Shown here in pieces: positions 55,123 through 64,000 of a DNA stretch of 64,000 nucleotides; position 1 is the stretch's first letter; every line of letters starts with the position of its first letter. The position numbers and the translations under genes were made by a program. The stretch spans positions 1 through 64,000 of the forward strand of contig KV918905.1 of assembly GCA_002049455.2 (NCBI GenBank), read 5' to 3'. The stretch comes from Porphyra umbilicalis (taxonomy: Eukaryota; Rhodophyta; Bangiophyceae; Bangiales; Bangiaceae). The notes under the pieces were generated by a model, which was not told where the DNA came from, did not search any database, and was given only the letters and a program-made list of their open reading frames with translations.

Positions 55123-56986
55123 TTACTCGCCAGCGCGTGACCGCCGTGCCTGTTGGCGAGCCCACGCAAGTGCAGTGAGATCCTTTCTCAAGTTCATACC
55201 GACGGCCGGGTCCGTCGCCTGCACCCAAGTAAGGAGGTCGGAGAAGGAACCGGGGGGAGGAAGCATGCCCTGGTTAACTTGGAGCGCAGGGTCAGCTGGG
55301 ACACCGTCAGCGGCCCGACCAACACGTCCGCGTGATGGCCCAGACGGACGACCTCGGCCACCAATGTCGCCGGCGCCACCACCCCGAGCGCCCCCGTGGC
55401 CGTCGCCACCATCCCCACCGCCGCCGCCGGCACCACCACCATCGCTGCCGCCAGCGCCGCCGGCGCCACCCTCCCCAGCATCCTCACCGCCGTCGCCACC
55501 ATCCCCGCCGCCAGCGCCGCCAGCGTCACCACCGCCCACGGCTGCGGGGCCACCCCCGCCGTGCCCGCCACCGCCGCCACCGCCGCCACCGCCGCCACCT
55601 CCGCCACCGCCGCCACCGCCGCCGCCGCCGCCACCGTCACCGCCGCCTGCGCCACCATCCCCGCCGCCGCCACCGCCGCCGGCGCCACTATCCCCGCTAT
55701 CTTCACCGCCGCCGACGTCACTGCCGTCGCCGCCATTGGCGGCACCGGCGCCCGCGCCCTCACCGTCGCCCGCAACGCCGCCACCGTGACCACCATTGTC
55801 GACATCTGCGCCATGCCGACGAATGTTGTGGACGAATGATGGCCGCCGCGCCTCCACGACCATGTTGTGCAAGATGCACTCGGCGTTGGCCGTGAGGATG
55901 AGGTGCGCCACGCTGTGGTGGCGCGCGGGGTGGAGAGCCACCTTTAATTGCTGGTACATGGTGCCGTACAGGCGCTCGACCTCCTTGCGAGCGCCTTCTT
56001 GTACGGCGTTGAACTCAAGCTCCTCTGGGGTGCCGGGGTTCTGGCGGGGGCTAACTACAAAGGGGTAAGAGGGATAGATACCGTCGACTAAATAGTAAAG
56101 ATACGTGTACCTCCGCCCGTTCACTTCAAAAGAAAAGTCACGTGGCGGCCACGCGCCGCGCACGACACGAGAAAACAAAGGGCTCTGCTTGAGGACGTTG
56201 ATGTCGTTGTTGCTTCCTGGCGAGCCGGCAAAGACGTGCCAAACCCAGAGGTCGTGGTCGCACACCGTCTCCAGGAGAATACACCGCTTGCCCGACCTGC
56301 GCTTGTGCTGTCCCGCCGCCGACTTCGGGCAGCCGTGCCACTCCCAGTGGCTGCAGTCCAAGCTGCCGATACAGCCGGGCAAGCCCCGGTCCTTGTTGAA
56401 CGCCAGGATGCGCGTGATGTCCTCGTTCGTCGGCGCGCGAAGGTCGGTCGACTCGTACTTGTTGACGATGAACTCGATGAAGCTCTTGACGGCGGCATTG
56501 GTGGTTGACTTCGACAACCGGACGTACTCATCGGGGCGGTCCGCCGGCTCGCCGTTGCCAAGATCGCGCAGCGCGGCGACGACTTTCTGAAGCGGATGCG
56601 CCTGGGGTCGCCCGGTGGCGTTGACGCGTTAGCGGAAAAACGGCTCGTCCTTTATGTCATTGTAGACGCGCATGAAGACAGCGCGTGGCATTCGGAACCG
56701 GCTCTCAAAGTCCGCCTCGTCAAAGACGGGCGGCTCCCCGTCCACACCCCAGTAGTCGCGCAAAATGTTGCGCAGCCAAAGGTTGAAGTCGCGCTTCTTG
56801 TTGGGCGCGCGCCCACGAACCGACCCGCGGTGCCGTCGCCGCAGGCGCTGACAACCGCGGACCCGCCGCGCCAACTGCAGCAGCCGAAGATGGTGGCTCA
56901 CAGCCATCGCGAGGCCCGAGGAGAGGTCGTCCTGGTCCACAGCACCCCCCATGTCGTCGCCGTGCTCCTCGTCGTGGACGTTCATG
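55123..56986 (-). pseudogene. PIF/Harbinger DDE transposase with one in-frame stop
   Basis: Start chosen at the ATG 56986 (MNVHDEEHGDDMGG), which follows a good 3' splice-like TTTCTTTGTTGATGCAG, so a 5' UTR intron is possible. The protein runs through RDFNLWLRNILRDYWGVDGE and FRMPRAVFMRVYNDI to FFR, then TAA (56629-56631), and continues in the same frame (RVNATGRPQAHPLQKVVAAL). Candidate catalytic residues are Asp in IGSLDCSHWEW (56356-56358), Asp in YLVDGIYP (56083-56085) and Glu in KEVERLYG (55975-55977); GSNNDINVL is also conserved. A Gly/Asp linker encoded by GGN repeats (55380-55800) and a conserved-looking end (LTWVQATDPAVG) follow. In relatives this position usually has Gln (F-Q-R), so a CAA to TAA change is the simplest cause. 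Otherwise intact: recent inactivation, or read-through. Confidence 0.85.
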
Positions 56987-57929
56987 GTCTGCATCAACAA
57001 AGAAATCAGGATTGCAGGGGAACGCACCGACCAACAATACCACAGGAAGCACAGAATCGCGGTGACACGGCACTTCATGCCAGATACTGCATCCCACGTC
57101 GAAAACACACTCGCTGGCGTGCTCCTTCGCACAACACCCGGTACACCGCACACACAAGTGCAACTCATTGTCGAAAACGATTGAATGGGAAACGCACAAG
57201 TCGGTTAGCAACGATGTGAACCGGGCCCCCGTGTTTGACGACGCTTCTGGTCAGTAGGAGCGGGGCCGGGCACGGCGGGCGGCGCCGCCGCCGGCAGGGA
57301 TGCGGGCGTTAGTCGGCGGCGGAGCCAGCGGGCGATGCGGCCTTGGTCGGCGGCAGCGCCGACTCGCACGGCGGCTCTGCTTGGCGGCGGCGGTTGTCTT
57401 GGTTGGCGGCGGCGGCAGGGACGGGGGCGTCGGTCGGCAGCGGCGGCGGCGGAGAGAGCCGACGGCTTCCCCGGCGTCAGCAGCGAGGGCACCGGGTGGG
57501 GGGGCGGGGACGGCGTTGGCGGTGTCGGCAACGGTAACGGTCGGCGTTGGCAGCGGTCGGCGGGGGCGGGGCCGCGCGTCGGGACGTTGGCGGGGGCGAC
57601 CGACGTCGTTGGCGGTGGTCGGCGGGGCCGGGGATTGCGTTGGCGGTGTTGCACGGGGCTAAAAAGGTGTTGGCGGTGTTGGCGGGGGTGACGGTCGACG
57701 TTGGCGGTGGTTGGCGGGGGCGATGACGAGGATGGGGGCACAGATTGCCGGTAGCGACCGGCGTCGTCGCGGGCCACACGGCGATGGCGGGGACGGGGGT
57801 CGGTGACGCGACGGCGGGCGGCGAGGGCCGCCGTCGGCCGCGGGGACGGTGGTTCCGGCGGGCGGTGGCGGCGGCGGCGGTCGGTGGCGCCGGAAAGGTG
57901 CACGGCGACGACGAGGACGGAGGCGCAGG
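56987..57929. other. 5' region of transposase gene; GC-rich DNA toward the minisatellite
   Basis: 56987-57200 is probably the leader or promoter of the transposase gene. 57250-57900 is GGC-rich and open in all frames. No further gene is supported. Confidence 0.45.
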
Positions 57930-57930
57930 T

Positions 57931-58866
57931 GGCAATGGTTGGTGAGAACAGCGGCGATGGGCGGGGGCGGGGGGGGCGAGCGGCAACGACGGACGGTGGT
58001 GGCGGCGAGGGCGGCGGCCACGGTCGGCTTGGGCAGCGGCAATCGGCGGTGGCGGGAGAAACGAGCCGCAACGACGGTCGGTGGTGGCGGCGCGGGCGGC
58101 GGCAACGGTCAGCGGGGGCGGCGGCAATCGGCGGGGGCGAAGGGGGCGAGTATCGACGACGGTCTGTAGTGGCGGCGCGGGCGGCGGCAACAGTCGGCTT
58201 GGGCAGCGGCAATCGGCGGGGGCGGGAGAGGCGAGCGGCAACGACGGACGGTGGTGGCGGCGCGGGCGGCGGCAACGGTCGGCTTGGGCGGCGGCGATGG
58301 GCGGGGGCGGGGGGGGCCATTGGCGACGACGGACGGTGGTGGCGGCGCGGGCGGCGGCAACGGTCGGTGGGGGCGGCGGAAATTGGCGGGGGCGGGGGGG
58401 GCGAGCGGCCACGATGGTCGGCGGTGGCCGCGCGGGCGGCGGCAACGGTCGGCGGGGGCGGCGGCAATGGGCGGGGGCGGGGGGGGCGAGCGGCGACGAT
58501 GGTCGGCGGTGGCCGCGCGGGCAGCGGCAACGGTTGGCGGGGGCGGCGGCAATGGGCGGGGGCGGGGGGGGCGAGCGGTGACGACGGTTGGTGGTGGCGG
58601 CGCTGGTGGCGGCAACGGTTGGCGGGGGCGGCGGCAATGGGTGGGGGCGGGGGGGGCGAGCGGTGACGACGGTCGGTGGTGGCGGCGCTGGTGGCGGCAA
58701 CGGTTGGCGCGGGTGGCGGCGATGTGCGGGGGCGGGGCGGGCGAGCTGCGGTCGTGGTCGGTGGCGTGGGCGCGGGTGGCGGCAACGGTCGGCGGGGGCG
58801 GCGTCGAAAGCGGCCGGTGCGGGGGGCGCCGGCGATCAGCAGGGGCGGGGGGGCGGACGGCGACGA
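57931..58866 (+). repeat. 85-bp minisatellite inside the Harbinger element
   Basis: Eleven units with GGCAAC-type anchors at 57931, 58016, 58101, 58186, 58271, 58356, 58441, 58526, 58611, 58696 and 58781, each exactly 85 bp apart. The unit is extremely GC-rich (GGCGGGGGCGGGGGGGGCGA core). Because 85 is one more than a multiple of three, each frame cycles through all three readings every 255 bp and none contains a stop, which yields spurious ORFs of up to 643 codons. I treat these as non-coding. Confidence 0.9.
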
Positions 58867-59520
58867 CGGGGACGGTAGCGTGGGTGGCTGCGGCGGTCGG
58901 TGGCGGTGGCGCGGGTGGCGGCAACGGTCGGCGGGGGCGGCGGCGACGTGGGGGCGGCGGCGGGGGTGCCGGTGTGCGCGGGTGGCGTGGTGGGGGGGCA
59001 GTACGCGCGCGCGCGGGACGCGGTGGTGGGTGGTCGAGAGGGCGGTATTTCTGGCCGCCCAGGCGTCCGTGTTGTGTGGGCTGTGGGTTGCTGTGGGGGT
59101 GTGGCGGTTGTCAGGGGTGCCCTGGGGTGCTGTCAAGGGTGAAGGGTTCTGCTCAGTTCACTACGTGGCCGCAGGTGCGGCGATTTGGCGACCGGGGGCG
59201 GGACTGTGGCCCGGCCCCGCCTCGTGTGCCCGCACGAGCGCTCCGATCCAGTAGTTTTACCAGTGTCGGTGCGATCGCGCCGCGTGTCCGACAGGCCCGC
59301 AAGCGCGTTCGGCCACACGCCACCGCACGAGAGATACGTGACACACTTCAACGATCCGGGCTCTGGGGTCGAGATGGCATGCGGCCGTCCAGTTACGAGA
59401 GGTACAATATTCCATCCGTGGGTGGCTGTCGAAACAAAAATATGATGAATTGGGCAATCTGAGGACAATATGAACTGCCACTTGTCACTCATTTAACCCC
59501 GTGAAACCGCGATGGACCAA
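58867..59520. other. Right interior of the Harbinger element, no gene seen
   Basis: Diverged minisatellite-like GGC-rich DNA to about 59060, then mixed sequence. No supported coding region. Confidence 0.5.
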
Positions 59521-59534
59521 TCAGAGCACAGAAC

Positions 59535-59717
59535 CCGTTGGCCCCAGGGCGAACGAGTTGCCAACGGAGGCTCCGTTGGCAACTCGTTGGCCAGGGGGCC
59601 AACGGCTCCGACCCCGAATCGGGTGCAAGTACATTCGCGTTTTAACTCGCTTGACCTCCGTTGGCAACGCCGCGTGCACGTTCGACATTGTTACCCGCCC
59701 CGAGAACTGGCCAACGG
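59535..59717 (-). promoter_or_regulatory. Right subterminal CCAACGG cluster
   Basis: CCGTTGGCC at 59535-59543, GTTGCCAACGG at 59558-59568, CCGTTGGCAAC at 59573-59583, CGTTGGCC at 59585-59592, GGCCAACGG at 59598-59606, CCGTTGGCAAC at 59658-59668 and TGGCCAACGG at 59708-59717. 59558-59583 is nearly palindromic. It mirrors the left cluster; probable protein-binding region of the element. Confidence 0.5.
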
Positions 59718-59757
59718 CGAATTTGAGACACGTTTCTGCAACGTGTGCCTAATATGG

Positions 59758-59785
59758 CGTTGGCCCGACATTGGTGGGAATGCTC
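59758..59785 (-). repeat. Harbinger right terminal inverted repeat
   Basis: 28 bp, the inverted partner of 50828-50855 with one mismatch; followed by the TAA target duplication. Confidence 0.9.
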
Positions 59786-59788
59786 TAA
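59786..59788 (+). other. TAA target-site duplication, right copy
   Basis: Matches the TAA before the left end at 50825-50827. Confidence 0.85.
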
Positions 59789-60448
59789 CAGAGGGCCTCA
59801 TGCGAGGTCCTCGAAATTCATCCGCTTTCCGGTCCCGAATGTGGGGCCTCCGACCCTGCATTGTTAGAAACGTGCCCCACTTTGTGTTTCTCGCGGTGGG
59901 GTTCCAACGGTATGAGCTGGTGTGCAAAGCTCAGAGAAGTGGGCTACGAAGAAATCACATTGTCGTGTAATCTGCAAGCTTGCGATTGGACCAGCATTCA
60001 CCGAGGGTCGTCAAAAAACGGAGCGGGGCACATGTGCTGGAGCACAGGCCGTATCGATCTTGGCATTCTTGTACACAGCATTGTGGTCTGTGCGTGTGTT
60101 TGCGGTAAGTCCCACACATGTTGTGGCGCCTACCAAAGCGCCTCCTCGGACGCACTCTCTCTCCTTGCGTCCTCTTCCGCTGCGCTGCCATTGTGTTTCT
60201 CGACGTTTTTCTTTCCCGTTGCCCCCTGGCCGCTTTTCCCGTTCCCGCCTGACCGAGGACCCGTGCTGCCGAGCGGACGGGCAAGCTGCCCAGCGCATTG
60301 TAAGCGCGCGCTGAATCTTGTCTGCGTGAGCCGCCACGTCGTGCATGGTCGTGTAGTAGGGAGCGCGGCGTCTCGGACTCGCCTTCTTTTTCGTGGGCGG
60401 TGTTTCGTCGGGGCTGGGCTTGGCGAGTACGTAAGAGTGTCTAGGGAA

Positions 60449-60727
60449 ATGACTGGGCGGTGCCTCATATGCAACTTTGACTTGATTGTCGACGCGAATG
60501 GGGTGCAGCGCACGAGATCACACACGCAGCGCATGTGCGGCGTCAAATCAATGACTGGTCGTCACGAATTTTCAGTCGGGAACCGTTTCCGCAACGACGG
60601 GGCCTTCTTCGAGGAGGACTGTTGCCACCACACTAAGGGCTTCAAGTGCCCCGTCGTTGGGCACCATGTCAGCACCCTCTTGCTGTCGCCGGACAGCTTC
60701 CAGATGGACACCAAGTCGGCAACGTGA
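60449..60727 (+). CDS. Possible small Cys/His-containing ORF
   Basis: 92 codons from ATG. It begins MTGRCLICNFDLIVDANG and continues with SHTQRMCG, a CxxC...HxxxxC arrangement that could be a zinc-binding unit, followed by CCHHTKGFKCPVVGHH. No family matched. Further downstream in another frame (to 60963) a helical stretch (WLQSQEAAGAAADIVAQIQH) is open to a stop, so this may be part of a broken gene. Tentative. Confidence 0.25.
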   Translation: MTGRCLICNFDLIVDANGVQRTRSHTQRMCGVKSMTGRHEFSVGNRFRNDGAFFEEDCCHHTKGFKCPVVGHHVSTLLLSPDSFQMDTKSAT

Positions 60728-60963
60728 CGCGTCGGCGGACGGTGCCGCCATTTGGCAGCTCTGATCTCCTTCGCCCCCGTGTCACTGACGCTGTCGTTGC
60801 TGAGTGTGTGCATGCCCACCATATAGATTGCTCAGCGGAATGGCTACAGTCGCAGGAGGCGGCTGGGGCAGCTGCCGACATCGTCGCCCAAATCCAGCAT
60901 TCGGAAATGAGTACGGTCGCGGCGGCCGACTCATTGGCGGGGATTGCCACCGTTGCCGCGTAG

Positions 60964-61599
60964 AAAAACGCATATAACCGGCCAAGTTTTCTGGTGATGG
61001 CCAGTGCAATAAAAGACACGGACCAAATTGGCGTCTGGGCGGTGCTGGCGGCTGCTGCTTCGGCCACGACGGCATTGGCGGAGGGCGGGGCGGGGCGTGG
61101 GGCTCGACGGGGGAGGGTTGCTGCTGGCAGCGGCGGTCGTGGTCGGGCCTCTCTTGGTCTCGTTGGTGGCCGTAGTCGCACTTCATGTAATGGTGGCTCA
61201 GGCGGGGCCTGTGATTAAGGGTCAACCACTGGGTCCGCGGAGATGGATATCAGGCACGCACGAGCACGGGCGGCGCATCGGCGACATCGACAAATGGGGC
61301 TTGCCGCGTCACAGTCGCGGTAGTGGTCCCGCCGGGCGCCCGCGCTTGGTGTGAGTGTCCTCGGTGCGCCTGTCACAAACGCGCTGCCGACCACCACGTG
61401 GCGTTTGTCTGCCAGCCGTACAAAGAAAAGGAAAAGGGGCAAACCGAATGAGGGTGTTCTGCCATGCTTTGTTGTGGGAAACGTGTGTTTACTTGCTTTG
61501 AGCCTCTTCGTTTTACATCTAATACTGATCGAAGTGCCACTTTTGCAACGACCATGTACACAACCAATACAAGTACACCAACCCACGCGAATATCCCCA
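60964..61599. other. No supported gene
   Basis: Short frames on both strands; nothing recognisable. Confidence 0.4.
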
Positions 61600-63020
61600 T
61601 CATGCCAGTAACTGCATTCCCAACGTCACGCAAGCGGCTTCTTGCAGAACGCCCGCGACACAAGCCGCACCACCCCCGACACCCCGTCCGCCTGCACGTC
61701 CGCCGCCGCCACGCCGACCTAAAGCACCAGCTGCACGCCAAGTGCAAGCCGCCATCTGCACACCGTCCCGCGGGAGGAACCGCACCACTGCCGCCACCAC
61801 GTCCAGCCCGACGTCCCCCCCTGCGACGCCGAACAACAGCATCCACTGCTAGCCAAGCGCAGGCCGCAACTGGCATGCCGTCCAATGCGACAAGCCGCAC
61901 CACCCGCGCCACCCGCACGTCCTGCGCCACGTCCGCCGCCGCCGTGCGATAAAAAGCACATGCTGCACGCCAAACGCGAGTCACAACTGGCACACCGATG
62001 CGGTAGAGAAACCGCCCCACCTCCGCCATCACGTCAACCGCCACATTTTCCGCCGCCATACCGAACTACAGGGCCAGCTGCACGCCAAACGAAAGCCGCA
62101 ACTTGCACACCGTCCCACACGACAAACCACACCACCCGCGCAAGCACCACGTCCAGCGTCGCATCCGCCGCGGCCACGCCGATCGAGACCACGAGCGGCA
62201 CGTCAAACGCAAGCGGCATCTTGCAAGACGTCTCGCGGGGCAAACCGCAGCACCCGCGCCACCACCACGTCAAGCGCCACGTCCGCCGCCGCCACGCTGA
62301 AAAAAACCACACATTGCGCACCAATGAAAAGCCGCAACTTGCACACCATCCCATGCGACAAAACGCACAACTTCCGCCACCGCCAGGCCGACAAAAAGCG
62401 CAGATTACACGCCCAACGCAAGTTCCAACATGCACGATGTCCTCCACGAAAAGCTGCACCACCCTCGCTGTCGCGTTGAGCTCATCATCGACCGCAACGT
62501 CCAGGGCCGTCCCTTCAATGAAAAGCACCAACTACACGCCCCACACGAGTGGCAATGTGAGCTCCGTATGACACGACAAACCGAACCAGCCACGCCACCA
62601 CTACGGTCGGCCCCCTCTCCGCCACCGCCAAGGCGGTTTAACGCACCAGATGCACGCGCCATGCGAACAGCAACTTCCACGGTGTCCCACACGGCCAATC
62701 GCACCACTCCTGCAGCCACGTCCAGCTTCATGTCCAGCTTCACGTCCGGTTCCACCTCTGCCGCAGCGACGCCGACGATAAGCACCAGTTGCACGCCCCG
62801 CGCAGGCGGGACCGTGCCCGCCGTCCCACGCGACATACCGCACGACTCCCGCAACGACCAGGCCAACAAAAACGACAAACGGCACACCCCATGCAGGTAG
62901 CAGCTTGCCCACCGTCCCACATGACAAACAGGCCTGCCCCCGCTACCACGTCCACCTCCACGTCCGCTGCCGCCACGTTTCCGGTAAACATCAAATACAC
63001 GCCGCGCGTAAGAGTGTATT
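61600..63020 (-). repeat. Degenerate tandem array, ~117 bp (39-codon) unit
   Basis: About 12 diverged units. A GCACGCCAA-type anchor recurs at about 61731, 61846, 61964, 62078, 62196, 62314 and 62405, then at 62532, 62649, 62789 and 62880, mostly 114-118 bp apart. Each unit also has a CACGTCCGCCGCCGCCACG-like block and a CACACCGTCCCACACGACAA-like block. On the minus strand several 150-230 codon frames read loosely repeating 39-residue strings (WDGVQVAAFVWRAAG type), with stops between. I cannot tell a decayed repeat-protein gene from a satellite. Confidence 0.65.
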
Positions 63021-63068
63021 AAGTTGGAATGCGCAGTGTCAGCTGTGCACGACATTCTCTGGGTTGGC

Positions 63069-63099
63069 CAGTGTAAACAGCGATCTGCTGTTTACACTG
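63069..63099. other. Perfect 13-bp hairpin
   Basis: CAGTGTAAACAGC (63069-63081), loop GATCT, GCTGTTTACACTG (63087-63099). It is too short to call a MITE. It could be a terminus remnant of a CAGT-ended element or a chance palindrome. Confidence 0.6.
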
Positions 63100-64000
63100 A
63101 AGTAAACAATCCTTGAGGGGGCGCGGCATCTGTCCTGCTCAGTGAATCTGCTCCTGCAATCCCACCCGCCGAAAATGGTCACTGGTCACTGGACAGCCTC
63201 CCTCCAGAAGTCCTGACCCTGTTTTGTGTGTTTCTTCTCTTTCTGTCTCGACCCCATCACCCCTTGAGTACAACCCCCACTCTTCGCAATTCACCACCAC
63301 CACCCGTCCGACACACCGTCACCGGCACACAGGGACGGCCAAAAGGGGGAAGCGACCAGAAGTGAGGAGGCACCCACTGGCGGCGACCGTGTCCAGCGGC
63401 GCGGGTGGCAGCCAAATTGAACCACCGCTGAAAACGGATTGACGACAACCACATTAGACGCATCAAACGGCGACTCCGGCAGCCAGCGGCGGGGTGCCAG
63501 GGGGGGCCGCCAGTGTGGGCCGCGCCCAGCGACGGTGGCGCCGTCAAAAACCGGAGAAAGGGTGAAAGCCGGTGTGCGCAGCAGCAAGCGACCGAGGGGC
63601 GGCAGCCAGCAGAGACGGTGGCCCGCAGAAGTGGCAGCGGCCAAAGTGAGCAGCTTCAGCAACAGGGGGGAGGCAGCAACTGCTGCATCTGCAAGAAGCG
63701 GCGGCGGCAGCCAGCGATGGAGACGGTAGCAGCCAGCGGCGTCGGCGGCGCCGAACGGCGGCAGGACGGCGGCCAGCGGCTGTGGCCGCTGTCAGAGGCG
63801 GGACGCAAAGCAGCGTGAGCGGTGGATCGCGACTGCGGGCTGGCTGCCACCAGCCAGCCGACTGAGCGGCGTCTAGCCTCAGGAGCGGCTGGCAACGACG
63901 TGGCGCAAGCCAGCACCAGGGCAGGCGACGGCAGGTGGTGGCAGCCAGCGACGAGGGTAGCGGCTGCTCACAGTGTGGGCGGCGGCAAGCGTCGGCGGGG
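63100..64000. other. Low-complexity GGCAGCCAGC-rich DNA, no supported gene
   Basis: From about 63400 on, GGCAGCCAGCG and GGCGGC motifs recur irregularly. The same motif family is seen at 6600-6850. No gene supported. Confidence 0.45.

Larger units (their letters stand above)
50828..59785. mobile_element. Complete PIF/Harbinger transposon, 8958 bp
   Basis: Terminal inverted repeats of 28 bp with one mismatch, 50828-50855 and 59758-59785, start GAGCATTCCCACC(A)(G/A)TGTC. The flanking TAA on both sides is the 3-bp TWA target duplication typical of this superfamily. Inside are a Myb/SANT-like accessory gene (plus) and a DDE transposase gene (minus), arranged convergently with a 570-bp gap. The two-protein layout is the family hallmark: the Myb-like protein supplies DNA binding and nuclear import, the transposase cuts. 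The element also holds an 85-bp minisatellite and end-clustered CCAACGG motifs. Confidence 0.9.

Noticed and set aside
57205..59136. A 643-codon minus-strand open frame
   Set aside because: It spans the 85-bp minisatellite, whose period shifts frame at each unit; the peptide repeats every 85 residues only because of this.

Overview
The window looks like GC-rich nuclear DNA of a eukaryote. Every recognisable protein belongs to a eukaryotic family (KDZ, PIF/Harbinger, Tc1/mariner and chromodomain Ty3/Gypsy transposon proteins, an NB-ARC/TPR protein and a PPR fragment). There are no bacterial-type operons or ribosome binding sites, and most of the DNA is repeats. Long intron-poor genes in very GC-rich DNA with many minisatellites would suit an alga, possibly a bangiophyte red alga. 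That is an inference; no host marker gene is present to test it.

Layout. 2.4-6.4 kb: a KDZ-type transposase gene whose N-terminal part is in another frame, with a 12-G run at the break. 7.7-14.7 kb: dispersed and duplicated repeats, including two ~870 bp copies (9985-10850 and 12184-13056) and two ~480 bp copies (about 9465-9935 and 14208-14681). 16-19.4 kb: a G25 run, GC-rich minisatellites and a chromodomain Ty3/Gypsy integrase fragment. 20.6-27.4 kb: low-complexity GC-rich DNA, a PPR fragment, a pogo-like MITE, a 17-bp G-rich satellite and a ~390 bp TA-flanked element. 27.5-32.4 kb (minus): the only long intact gene that is not clearly a transposon, a 1642-residue NB-ARC protein with 12 TPR-like repeats and a helical N-terminal region, which is an NLR-like architecture. 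33.8-34.6 kb: two foldback elements. 40.3-42.1 kb: a 54-bp minisatellite followed by a Tc1/mariner transposase. 46.3-47.2 kb: a pogo-like element with TA target duplication and only an acidic-tail remnant. 50.8-59.8 kb: a complete ~9 kb PIF/Harbinger transposon. 61.6-63.0 kb: a ~117 bp degenerate repeat array.

The best-defined unit is the Harbinger element. It has 28-bp terminal inverted repeats with one mismatch, a TAA target duplication, and a Myb/SANT-like accessory gene convergent with a DDE transposase gene. Copies of a YAACGG-type motif cluster at both ends, and an 85-bp minisatellite lies inside. The transposase frame has a single in-frame TAA, so this copy may depend on another copy for transposase. 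Several other elements share a TA target duplication, including CAG-starting ends of the pogo type, so mariner/pogo-type activity has probably shaped the window repeatedly.
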